This document shows, in pieces, positions 33,701 through 44,087 of a stretch of DNA of 64,000 nt. The stretch comes from Hofstenia miamia (lineage: Eukaryota; Xenacoelomorpha; Acoela), in the NCBI GenBank assembly GCA_004352715.1, contig SCFE01000077.1, positions 330,909-394,908 of the forward strand. The letters run 5' to 3'. The notes below the pieces were generated by a model. That model was not told where the DNA came from. It did no database searches and saw nothing but the letters and a program-made list of their open reading frames with translations. The translations under genes and the position numbers were made by a program. Position 1 is the first letter of the stretch; the number at the start of each line of letters is the position of its first letter.

Positions 33701-36276
33701 CCTATGTGCTTGTGTACCTAATTTCAGTGCAGGCCTCAGCTCATGCAATTTAGGTGCAATAAACAATGAATGACAAGCAGTTGTGTAAAGCCCTGCACCT
33801 AGACCTGCCAAAGTGCTGTAGTGATGAACTTGTAAAGCTGTACCTGAACAAGGCACCCTTGGCAATAATCAGATAATTTAGAAAAGCATTTTAAATATAT
33901 TACATATGCAACTAGAAGTGAAGGTTCAGTAAAATCTATTAAACTTTTGATAACAAAATTGAAGTATTTAAACAGGAAAACAGGATTTTATCAACAAAAG
34001 TAACACTAAAAGCATACTGTGAGCTATGCATAAACATCTTTTGCACTGTAATCAACTAATATCAGAAATATTGTGTGGCAGATTACTTAAACATTCAAAA
34101 ATAGCACAGATTGTCTAACACTTAATATGTAAATCAAGGCAATTACAAATTCATGTAATTATTGTACAATTAATATTTATTCATTTTGAAATACAAATTT
34201 CAAAAATGCATGAAAGGGAGTGGTTGATGCCAAAATAGTGAGGAGTTTACTACTACATTTTAAATTGAAAGTATTCTTTAAGATTAATGTCACAGTCACT
34301 TACATTAAACACAGCAGTGCAATGTTTGAGAATATACAACAAAATGTCCAAAGCAATAATGATGTTAAAATATGTTATACATTTTTGCATTAAAATCACA
34401 AAAATGGAGTGCCACACATCAATTTGCTATTGTCTTTAGAGAAAATAAGGATTTTTGTTTCTATTTTCTTTAGTCACATTTGAAAGCACTTTTTACTGTG
34501 AAAATTTTGATAACTTCCTTGCAAACCAAATTTTCAGATATTTTGGAAAATTATGTAGTTTCAGTCATAAAAAAATAGTAGCTACTTTCTTTCATTACAT
34601 TTCTAAAATCACAAAATATGATTATACTACTTTTATAATCATGACTAATCAATTTATTTTCATATTTCATCTGTAAACTTCCAATTGTATAAATTTTGGT
34701 TAAACTTCATTTGATTAATCAAACATTTTCTGATTGTAAAGAATTTTTTATTTAAATCTACAGAATTTCAGGAATATCTTACTTTATTTTAAGGATAGGC
34801 TTATCTATGCAAAATTATATACTTCAGTTATTCTTATCTCCTGACATTATGCTGTAATAAAATATCAAATTAATCATTACTATGTCAATCAATCTAATGG
34901 AAAGTTGTTGGTTTATCCAACCTTTACTTTGACATTTAAATAGACTTGATGGGATTCTAACCCACAAAATTCTTTGTATATGTAGCAATGGCTGTGTTAT
35001 TCACTTAACAAGTTTTCAAATAAAGTATGCCTGGATGAAAAAATATACAAAGTTATTTTAAATGGGTAATATTTTTTAAACATATTAATATTTCAAATTA
35101 AAAATGTAGGACAATTATAAAGCAAAAATAATAATAGTTTATAGTATAATATATTATTCATTAAGTTTCTTCAAACTACAGCAGTTTGCATCATTGTAAT
35201 CCCTTTCATATTTAGTACTTACATGAAAATTAAAAAACATTGAATGAAGTTTCATATTGAGTGAAAAATCTAAGTGAGTAAAAATGAATTTAATGAAATA
35301 TCTTTTGAGTGAAACATACTGTTGATCCTATGTATAAACCACTTCAAGAGCATAGCAAAACTTTTTTTGGCACAATGTGTTAAAAATGTTGGTGTTTACT
35401 AAATTGTAAACTATGCTGAATGATAAAATATAAAATTAAATCTATAAAAATATTCAGAAGATTATCTTATGTGCTTTTGATATAGTTTTGATTGACTTAT
35501 TTATATCATTGATTTTCCTACCACATTCATACATATTTTTAAACAAACTTCACTATGTTGTTTCTCAAAGATCTCTGTTAGTTTGAACATTACATGTGTT
35601 AGTAAAAGAACTAGCCCCTAAATTGGGGTGAGTCATTTCATATAATATTAGCAAAAGAGCTCTGTCAAGAGGTAATAAATATGATTAACTTATTTTAAAC
35701 ATAAATTGGATTATGACACACAATATTTCATGCTAAGTTTATAAATGTTTATGTGAGTTACACTGCAAAGCATATCATGAACAATGTTCAGTTTGTTTTC
35801 TTGTTTGGAGTATCTATGTTTATTTCAATGCTTGAAAATTCAACTCCAATATTGATATTCATGCTCAATAAAAGAAATATTTCAAACTTTTTTAATAGAA
35901 ACTACCATTTATTCTAAATAACATTATAGAATATTATTATTAAAAGTATTCAATATAAGAAAATAAGTGCATTTGCTTTTTTATCTGATCAACACAATAC
36001 AATACTGTCATAACAAAATATCCTCATCCACAAACTAACTCTAAGGATGAGCAATTACAGGTATATTATTACAATTTGAGAAGAAGCAACATTAATGGCA
36101 CTAGCTAAAAATGAAATTTTTCTTAAATTGAGTACAATCAGCCACTAAACTGTTATTTTGAATTTAGAATATAAATTTGACTCCTTGGGCATTTTAATAG
36201 GCCTAGACACAAACAACTGTATTATTCAAGTTAAACAAGTATGAAATATTTCCATTTATTCAAATTATGTTAATGT
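30736..36276. other. 5.5 kb AT-rich intergenic DNA, no gene recognised
   Basis: Neither strand has a frame with recognisable domains. A somewhat more GC-rich stretch at about 33420-33880 has no coding or repeat signature I can name. The near-duplicate phrase ATAATCAAAT(A/T)CTGAA...CCTGAAAGTTGCTGCTTATA occurs at about 32513-32570 and 32590-32640. Confidence 0.4.
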
Positions 36277-37452
36277 ATATGTTAGAAAAAATTTGCAAAA
36301 TCAACAATTATGCATAAATATCAACAAATATTCATAATTGTTTGATTGCACAACAATTTTACATAATTGTTAACTGATTACAACAATTATGCATGATTGT
36401 TGAAAATATTAGCAACAAATATGCATAATTGTTGACATAATATTTATTATCTATCAATAACATCAAACCTGCAACAGACAGTGTGTTATTGGATTATTAT
36501 GTAAATTTATGGATCATACTAAATTTGAGCAAGTTAAAAGCAATATCAAAACAACATAATATTTATTATCTATCAATAACATATCAAATACATTAAACAA
36601 ACAAGAAATGTTTATTGTCACACAGAAGTGTCTCTCAACTATCAGTCAAACTTATTATAACACATTGCTACATCTGCATCAGCTATTGTATTTGGCACCA
36701 TTTTTAAAGCACTTGCAAGAGTTGCTTTTGCATGCCTTCTTAGTGCAACTGTCTGTCACAAAGCCCTGTCCTGTCCCAATTGAATCAAGGCATGTGACTT
36801 CACATAAAGCTCTGTTTTTCCTTCCGGGACATTTGTAAGATTTACCACTTTCCTCCTCATGATCTCCAGAGAAGGCACATGGAATGATGGCCTGACAAGC
36901 TAGACCACAGTCCTCACACAATTCAAGACTTTTACAACTCTGTCCACAGGCAATGCATTATTGATCAATCCCAAAGCATTTTTTCCTTTAGCTATCATCA
37001 TTGCAGCTACTCTATCATTGAACATTTTATGCTTAACTTCCATTTTGTCTGATGGTAAACAAAGCTTCTGTAGCACAGGTAGAAAGAGGAATAAACTGAC
37101 AATTGGAATCATATGCTGTCTATTTATGTGGAATGAAAAAATAAATAAACAAGTGAATATCATTTCTCATCAACAGAAGCAGCTGCATACCGCTTATAGA
37201 GAGTAATCCAATCACACACTGTCTGTATAGAGAAGTTGCAGATTTTATGTAATTGATAGATAATAAATATAATGTCAACAATTATGCATATTTGTTGCTA
37301 ATATTTTCAACAATTAGGCATAATTGTTGATTTAGTGACAAGTATGCATAATTGTTGTATTCAGTGAACAATTATATAAAATTGTTGCGAAATCAACAAT
37401 TATGAACATTTGTTGACATTTATTCATAATTTCGCAAATTTGTTCAAACATA
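36277..37452. mobile_element. DNA transposon with about 220-bp palindrome-rich terminal inverted repeats
   Basis: 36277-36500 is the inverted complement of about 37215-37452 with moderate divergence. Both arms start ATATGTT and are built of repeated short palindromes such as CAACAATTATGCATAATTGTTG broken by spacers, then share GTTGACAT, TTTATTATCTATCAAT and CAGACAGTGTGT. Between them lies a broken Cys-rich coding fragment on the minus strand. The total is about 1.2 kb, so it is a non-autonomous or deleted element. Confidence 0.75.
36640..37163 (-). pseudogene. Cys-rich C-terminal fragment of an integrase-like (Ginger-type) transposon protein
   Basis: Two minus-strand frames overlap at about 36900-36921. 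The upstream one has KHKMFNDRVAAMMIAKGKNA and INNALPVDRVVKV; the downstream one has GTGQGFVTDSC then KKACKSNSCKCFKNGAKYNS. The combination of a VPVxDR-like segment and a terminal C-x-C-rich tail resembles the C-terminus of gypsy-integrase-derived cellular and Ginger transposon proteins. No DDE core is present. Assignment is by pattern only; an unrelated Cys-rich transposon protein is possible. Confidence 0.45.
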
Positions 37453-40400
37453 TATATAGATTATATATATATGAATGCAAACATATTTTTCAATAATTTT
37501 ATAGCATAAAAATTCAATATTTCATGTTTGATATGTTCTATCCCAAATTTGCTTTTAGGTTTCACTTCATCAAATCAAAAAACTGTCAATTATACTATTT
37601 GAGCAATCATATTGTATTACGAGAATTTGGCCAAAGTTTTACAAAATTAAGCTATTCTGTAGAAATAGAAATGGTATACGGAAATTATTCTGGCAATAAT
37701 AATTTTTTAAAAAGTATAGGTATCCTAAAACTTGAATGAATTCTATCATAAATTTTGACTAATGACAATAAGCGTTTTATAGCCAATTTATCAATCGAAA
37801 TTGTAATGCACAAGTTTACAATGGTTCATATTCATATAAAAGTGTTCGAAACTCACAAAATGATTAATTTTCTATATGCTAAATTTTGCAGGAGATAAAA
37901 CAATATTAATTGTTAATTCATACAATTATCTTGTTCTAATTACAATATTAATTGTTAATTCATACAATTATCTTGTTCTAATTACCTTAGTAAATTCATT
38001 GCACTTGTCATATTTACGCATTACTAACTATATGAAATTGAACTACTGTTATTATAGCGCTTTTCCCGCGCTGATGCATCGCTACGAATTAGTAATTAAA
38101 ATAAGTTATTCATATATTAAAGTTAATTGTTTATTAATAAGAACATTAGCGTTTTTATTTTTGTTAATGAACTATATAGTGAGTTCAACCTTTGGGTTTT
38201 TTGATGTTTTAATAGATTATTTAATTAATGATTTAATTACAATTACATTGTAGTTTATTTAATAATCAGGAATACAGTGAATGTATAAAGTAATAAGCCA
38301 ACAAGATTTTGAGGACAGAATGAATTTTGGTTGAGGCGGGGGATGTGAGTGGCCTGTTGCATTTAATATTCAGCAATTTATCTATGTAGACGTTTACTGT
38401 TTAAATTGTGAAGTGAAGATAACATTAATACTTAGCCAATCCATTTGTATTAGTAAATTTAATAAATTTCTGGTTTAAAGAGGTTGTTCATTTCAATTTC
38501 ATTGGTTTTGAAAATCTAGATAGTGATCTACACATGAATTATTTTCTTGACTGTTTTGGGAATGTGTTGTAAGAGCTAGAAATTTTGTTCGAATGTTAGT
38601 TTCAATAGTTGATTCGGCAATTGTCAAATTAGGATAAGTAAATAATTAAAACACATTAAAGTGATTTATGTTTTTTCCAATAATTTAGCGATTTTTTTTT
38701 TCATCTTATATTATGCATCATATCTTTGTCTCACCTGTGTGAGGTGCAAAAATTTTCTATTGCAATGATATTTAAAGCGTATATCAAGTATATCATCCAT
38801 TTTTCTACCGTTAATAAAATAAATTTTAGCAATCCTGAAAATTTAATGTAAATTAATCGCTATTGTTTGTCTCATTAAAATCTAAGTTTTTTCACATTAT
38901 TTCTATTTTTCTTGTTTTCATTTCTTTTCTGAAAAAATCTGTTGTCACATGCTGTAAGTTATCGTTATTGCCAGAAAACATTGTAAATCTATGGTTGAGT
39001 TGAAATGTTTGTGAAATATATTATCCACCATCCCTTAATATTAATATAAAATTCATGTATTATTTCTTCCCTCTATTTTTGAGGAAAAATAAACTGAAAC
39101 TGTAATAAAACTACAATTTGAAATGGAATTACATTTTACTATTAGATAGTTGCTTGACAATATTTTTTTCATTCGAACTACAATTAATTGATAATACAAT
39201 GAGTAGATCATATTCTAAATTTTGTGGTCAATTTTTTTGGGATTAATGAATGAATTTTTCGTAAAAAAACATAATTCATAAAATTAACATTTTTCAACAG
39301 CAAAGGGGTTTTGCATAAATTGTAACCAAAAGTTTAAGTAGGAGGAAGCCTCTACGTATAAATCTTGACCCTTATTTCCAATAGCTTTTAAAAACATGAG
39401 AAAATGTCACTGCACAATTTTTAACTATTAAAATCGAAATAAGTTGGAGCAAGCATATAATTACTATATTTAATATTTGGCCAACTATTATAAAAGTGAC
39501 GTTACTAAGGGGGTTATTGTTGTGAGAATTGCTATCCTATCAAGAATCAATATTACAACAAATTACTATGAAATGAATTTGACCTCAATTTTGGATGCTT
39601 CACCGAAAATTGAAAAATATATTTTACATGACTTCATGAATAATTGGTGCAATCGGTTTATCAAATCTTAGAGAATATGGATTGATGAAAATAGCAAGTA
39701 CTCTCCTGCTTCCATGGAAGGGTTGTTTTCATTGCTGAAAAGCATACTTAGGACAATAAAAATTCGAAGGATAATGTGCAGTCCTATATTAGTGCTTCTT
39801 ACTATCTAGTTGATTATGTTTACCATAGAATACACGAATTTTACAAAAGCTTACAAATATTTAGGTCAATTTTTGGTAAAAAAAAATACGATTTTATGTC
39901 CAAAAAGTAAACATTTTGGGTTTAATTTCAAATTTTTCAGGTCAAAGAAAATCGCCTTAGTCATTATAGTAGAAGTACAAAAATAATCATCGAAATACCT
40001 TAACTCCACTTATGCGTAATGTCTTTAACTAATAAAAAACCTCATAGTTTAGGTTAAATGTTACGAAATATTGAAAAAACATAAAAATTTATGATCGTTT
40101 TTAATCAACAACTAGACGTAGATAACGTAAATCAATTGGCCAACAATTTTTTATGACAATGAAAAAATACTGAGGAAATCTTATTTTTGTTTCATTCAGA
40201 AATACTAAAATACAATTGCAATTTATTAGAAAAGTTCTTAAACAGTGTCCATATAACCATATGCACCCATCTGAATAATTTCCATATTCCATTAAAAATG
40301 GAAGCGATTTCGAAATTTTTTTAAAAAATTGAAGAATCTGAAACTTAATTATGCTATTGGATCACGATTTTAATGCAATTTGGTTTTAGAACTTTTGTTA

Positions 40401-40513
40401 TTAATGCAATATTATTGACTCTAACACTATATTAAATTTAGTATTAGCCTATTTTGTTTGTATTCACAATTTGAGAGAAAATCGTTTTTTTACTTAATTT
40501 GCTTTTTTTTAGA
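37453..40513. other. AT-rich intergenic DNA, possible 5' leader of ARPC2
   Basis: No coding region recognised. A 42-bp unit (AATATTAATTGTTAATTCAT...) is tandemly duplicated at about 37903-37986. The stretch ends in a polypyrimidine-AG, TTTTTTTTAG, at 40503-40512, a good 3' splice site directly before the ARPC2 ATG, so a 5'-UTR intron, or a trans-splice acceptor, may lie here. Confidence 0.45.
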
Positions 40514-41389
40514 ATGCTTCATCTGGAGACAGGTAATAACATTGTAAAAGAATCGATTAGTCGACATTTTCAAGTCGGTCTTTCGAATGCTCCTAAAAGT
40601 AGCATTACTTCAACGGATTATGATTTTGTGAGTTACGCAATTGATTTCGAAAAATCATTTGTGAAGCTAGATGTAAAACTACATGGGTTTGCCGTTTTGT
40701 TAAATCGGTCTGATATTAAAGTTCTTGACTATTTGAAAACATTTCCATTTGGTCAGCACATTCAAACAAGTCCATCTTCTGGATTCGATTTAACCTTTCA
40801 CATTCCTGAAGAGTATACGCCTGATAATCCTACGGAATATTGTGAACAAATTTCAAAAATTAAATATTATGTTTTCCACGGGTTTTTACAATCATATTAT
40901 AAAGAAGTGACGAAGAAAGAAAACAAATCGATTCCTGATCCTCAGCTAATAGAATATCGCCGAAATGAGGCTATATACATTAGAGGTTTAGATGATCAGG
41001 TTGAGATTACATATAGAGTTCTGTTTGATGATAATGATGATTTTGAATTGGGAAAAATTTTTATCCAGGAATTTCAAGAAACGAAAGTTGCGGGACCTGG
41101 AATTTATACCTTCATCGGGAAGCCCCCAGCAGCTGTTGCCAAAGCATTTTCTCGTTACTCGCAAAATCTTTCTGCGTATCTTGTTCTTTGTTTACGAGAA
41201 CAATTACTTGCAAATTCAACAAAATGTTTGCGTAGTAGTGAAATGGCACTGGCATTTAGGAATTATCTGCAATTTCATTTAAAATGTTCTAAGGCCTATA
41301 TTCATTCACGAATGAGAAATAAGACAACAGATTTCATTAAAGTACTTAATCGCGCTAAGCCTGATGAAGATAAAGCCAAAGCTAGATAA
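40514..41389 (+). CDS. ARPC2: Actin-related protein 2/3 complex subunit 2 (p34-Arc)
   Basis: ARPC2 is the scaffold subunit of the Arp2/3 complex, which sits on the mother actin filament and nucleates branches in the cytoplasm. The uninterrupted 291-residue frame aligns along the whole family (human about 300): N-terminal MLHLETGNNIVKESI against the MILLEVNNRIIEET type, a central YRRNEAIYI, LFDDNDDFELGKIFIQEF, and the C-terminal FRNYLQFHLKCSKAYIHSRM and KTTDFIKVLNRAKPD block, the most conserved part of ARPC2. The N-terminal half is clearly diverged, and the C-terminal tail stops shortly after NRAKPD. A TTG five codons upstream keeps the frame open, but the ATG at 40514 matches the family start and follows a splice-acceptor-like TTTTTTTTAG. 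No internal intron is seen. It could be the single ortholog in an intron-poor lineage or a retroposed paralog. Confidence 0.9.
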   Translation: MLHLETGNNIVKESISRHFQVGLSNAPKSSITSTDYDFVSYAIDFEKSFVKLDVKLHGFAVLLNRSDIKVLDYLKTFPFGQHIQTSPSSGFDLTFHIPEEYTPDNPTEYCEQISKIKYYVFHGFLQSYYKEVTKKENKSIPDPQLIEYRRNEAIYIRGLDDQVEITYRVLFDDNDDFELGKIFIQEFQETKVAGPGIYTFIGKPPAAVAKAFSRYSQNLSAYLVLCLREQLLANSTKCLRSSEMALAFRNYLQFHLKCSKAYIHSRMRNKTTDFIKVLNRAKPDEDKAKAR

Positions 41390-42887
41390 GCCTTTATTTG
41401 TAAATTTCTTAAAATTTAAAATATTTTTCTAACTAAATATATATCTTGTTTAATTCATTTTGTGTTTAAAGATCTAGTTTATGAAGTTAGTTTACTAACA
41501 GTCAATTTTATCTAACTTTCGTGTTTGTTTTTAGATATGTGTTTACTTATGCGCACAATATAATCTAAAGTCATCCCAAATGTTATACATAAAACAGTTT
41601 AAGTCAGCATATGTTTTTCTTTTCTTTATATGCATTTTTTGAAAATTGCATAAGTATCAAATTACATTTATCATAGAATTGTCTATCGATTACAAAAAAT
41701 TTTGTGAAATATATTGTTATTTGCATTCTGTTCAATTTCTAGATATCCATCCTATTGTCTTGTAGATAAACCGTACAATTAAGTAATTTTGCCACGTTAT
41801 GCATATACTAATAGTTGTATTTCCAACTTAAGCGGGCTTTACAAAACAAACTATATATATATATATATATAAACAAGCAAGGTGTTATATGTCTTTTCAT
41901 GGCCATTAAAATTGAATACGCTTATGCGGACGTCATTGCAATGGAAACAGCGACTAAAGATTATAAAGTTCAATTATCATAATTTGGCCAGTATAGTATT
42001 CTCAACATCCCGGATGTTAATGTTAAAGTAAGTCGACATTACTCTCACCATCCAAAATGATGAGAAACACTGTCTAAAATCACAAAGAAATATTATTCCC
42101 GGATCACTGTCACAATTGAGAGAAAGACATAGGGCCTGTGCTCATCCAGTCATTCTGGTATCATAAACCGTAGCCTGCCTTGCTATTAAGCAAAAAATTA
42201 TTAAAATTTAATCCTTACTCCGCTATGGAGCTTCAAACGGCCCATACACACTAATAATGAACAAATTACTTCACAACATTTGAATATGGTCTTCTCAAGC
42301 ATGCAAAAACGCTTGCTAATTAAAACTCAAAAATTTAATTCTGCGAATGTATTAACCATCTAATGCAAATTTGCAACATCAGTGAAATCCATGTGTAATT
42401 GCTATATTGCATTTTTTCGAGGAACAACTTAATGTCCTACGTGCCTCTTTGACATCCTAAACACATATTCTTTAGGATATTCTCAAATCTAAAAATTGAA
42501 ATATGATTTTTTGCAGTCAGAAATTGACATCTTTTGTTTTTCTAACATTACAAAAATCGATAGTTTTGGAAATATTTTATGATGATTAAAATTAGAAAGA
42601 GGTACTCAAAAAAATATTTTCGTATTCAGAGAACAGTAGTCAGTGAACAATAATTTTGAATGGTTTTAGTTTGTTGCTAGCTGCTAAACTCATTCAATAA
42701 AGTAAAATTTCAAATTTTCAAACTCCGGGCAGTGAAGATATCATAATGTAAATTTTCATATCTTATCTATTGTATATCGAATCAATATTCGCTGTTTGTA
42801 ATTTTTTCAGGAATTCAATTATAGATGAGCGTGTAGATGCAAAGATGTACCCAAATAAATGTAGGGACCAAATAATTCGCATCTACA
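41390..42887. other. Intergenic DNA between ARPC2 and TOPORS
   Basis: No coding sequence recognised; a (TA)n tract lies at about 41851-41871. No AATAAA occurs close behind the ARPC2 stop; the first good one is near 42696. Confidence 0.4.
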
Positions 42888-43090
42888 GTTTCGGCCACTG
42901 GATTAGCATTACACAATGCTAAAAGTAGATTTTCATTATAATTGCAGGTAAATCGGACAACCAGATATTAGAAACGTCTAAACTAAACTTTTAGTAATTC
43001 TATGTATTTTACTCCTTTATGTATATAGTTTTATTAGTTCAATATACACCTATATGAATACTGAAGTGATGCTAATCCAGTGACCGCGAC
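42888..43090. mobile_element. 203-bp MITE with target-site duplication
   Basis: Termini GTTTCGGCCACTGGATTAG and the inverse CTAATCCAGTGACCGCGAC share the perfect inverted core CACTGGATTAGCAT (42896-42909 and 43069-43082). TCTACA flanks both ends (42882-42887, 43091-43096). Non-coding. Superfamily not certain. Confidence 0.7.
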
Positions 43091-43505
43091 TCTACATGAT
43101 AATATCAATCAATCCATTGAAATTGGTCTAAAATTTTCAAACAATTTTACAAACAGTAAATTTGCAACTTTTGGTACCTCTACTACCATGAATTGCTATT
43201 ATGCAACCAAACAAGAAAATTCAATGACGGAATATCATTTCTATGGCCCCTAGATGTACGAAAAACAAAAATAATATTTTTTGAACATCTATTCAGTGCT
43301 TGGGCACTACAACGTTAATCTTTTGTCGGAATTACTCTAAATATTCTAAGCATATTTTAGATGTACAGGCTTGTGCATTCATACTAAATTTGAAGATTAG
43401 TATAGGTTAATACAGATGCATTTAGCGTCCAAACTTCGTTATTGATTTAATTAATTATTCTTCACTACAGTGAATATGTTGACTTCAAATGTACTTATAT
43501 TTTAG

Positions 43506-43828
43506 TGACAAATGAAGATGTAATTAATCAAATGTCAAGTCCCAACCTTGATGTCCCTTCTAAATCAGATTCAACTAAACATCGGGTGATTACCAGATCT
43601 GTGGGCCTAGCGTCAAAATCTAAGTCTCCAAAGGATTCTGATGCTAATGATGAAAAATGTTCTATTTGCATTGATAAGAAGACAAATGTAGCGAGACTGG
43701 AATTGTGTTTTCATGAATTTTGCTATAATTGCATTTATGAGTGGAGCAAAGTAAAACCCATATGCCCTCTATGTAAAGCACCGTTTTCAGCAATCTTTTA
43801 CGACATCGTTAGTAACTATGATTACAAG
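43506..43828 (+). CDS. TOPORS: TOPORS exon with RING finger
   Basis: Acceptor ATTTTAG before 43506, donor AAG/GTAATT after 43828. C3HC4 ligands Cys52, Cys55, Cys68, His70, Cys73, Cys76, Cys87 and Cys90 (numbering assumes Met from a split ATG). A Ser/Lys-rich segment precedes the RING. This exon carries the E2-binding ligase activity. Confidence 0.92.
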
Positions 43829-43960
43829 GTAATTTCGTACATTTACATTGCTATGTTTTAATATCGTTTTGCTATTGAAACCCAAAATTTCAAAATTGCC
43901 CTTTTATGTAAACATCTACTTTTAGAGACACATTCTAATATACGTCTTGTAGAATATGTA

Positions 43961-43995
<35 letters not shown>

Positions 43996-44055
43996 NNNNN
44001 NNNNNNNNNNNNNNNNNNNNNNNNNNNNNNNNNNNNNNNNNNNNNNNNNNNNNNN

Positions 44056-44087
<32 letters not shown>

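Noticed and set aside
33674-33865. Minus-strand 63-residue frame in a GC-richer patch
   Set aside because: No motif, no splice context, isolated.
34948-34975. tRNA T-arm-like sequence on the minus strand (GGGTTAGAATCCC)
   Set aside because: No acceptor stem, D-arm or A box around it; not a tRNA or SINE that I can support.
37876-38253. Plus-strand 125-residue hydrophobic frame
   Set aside because: It begins in a 42-bp tandem duplication of AT-rich DNA and shows no family resemblance; likely chance.
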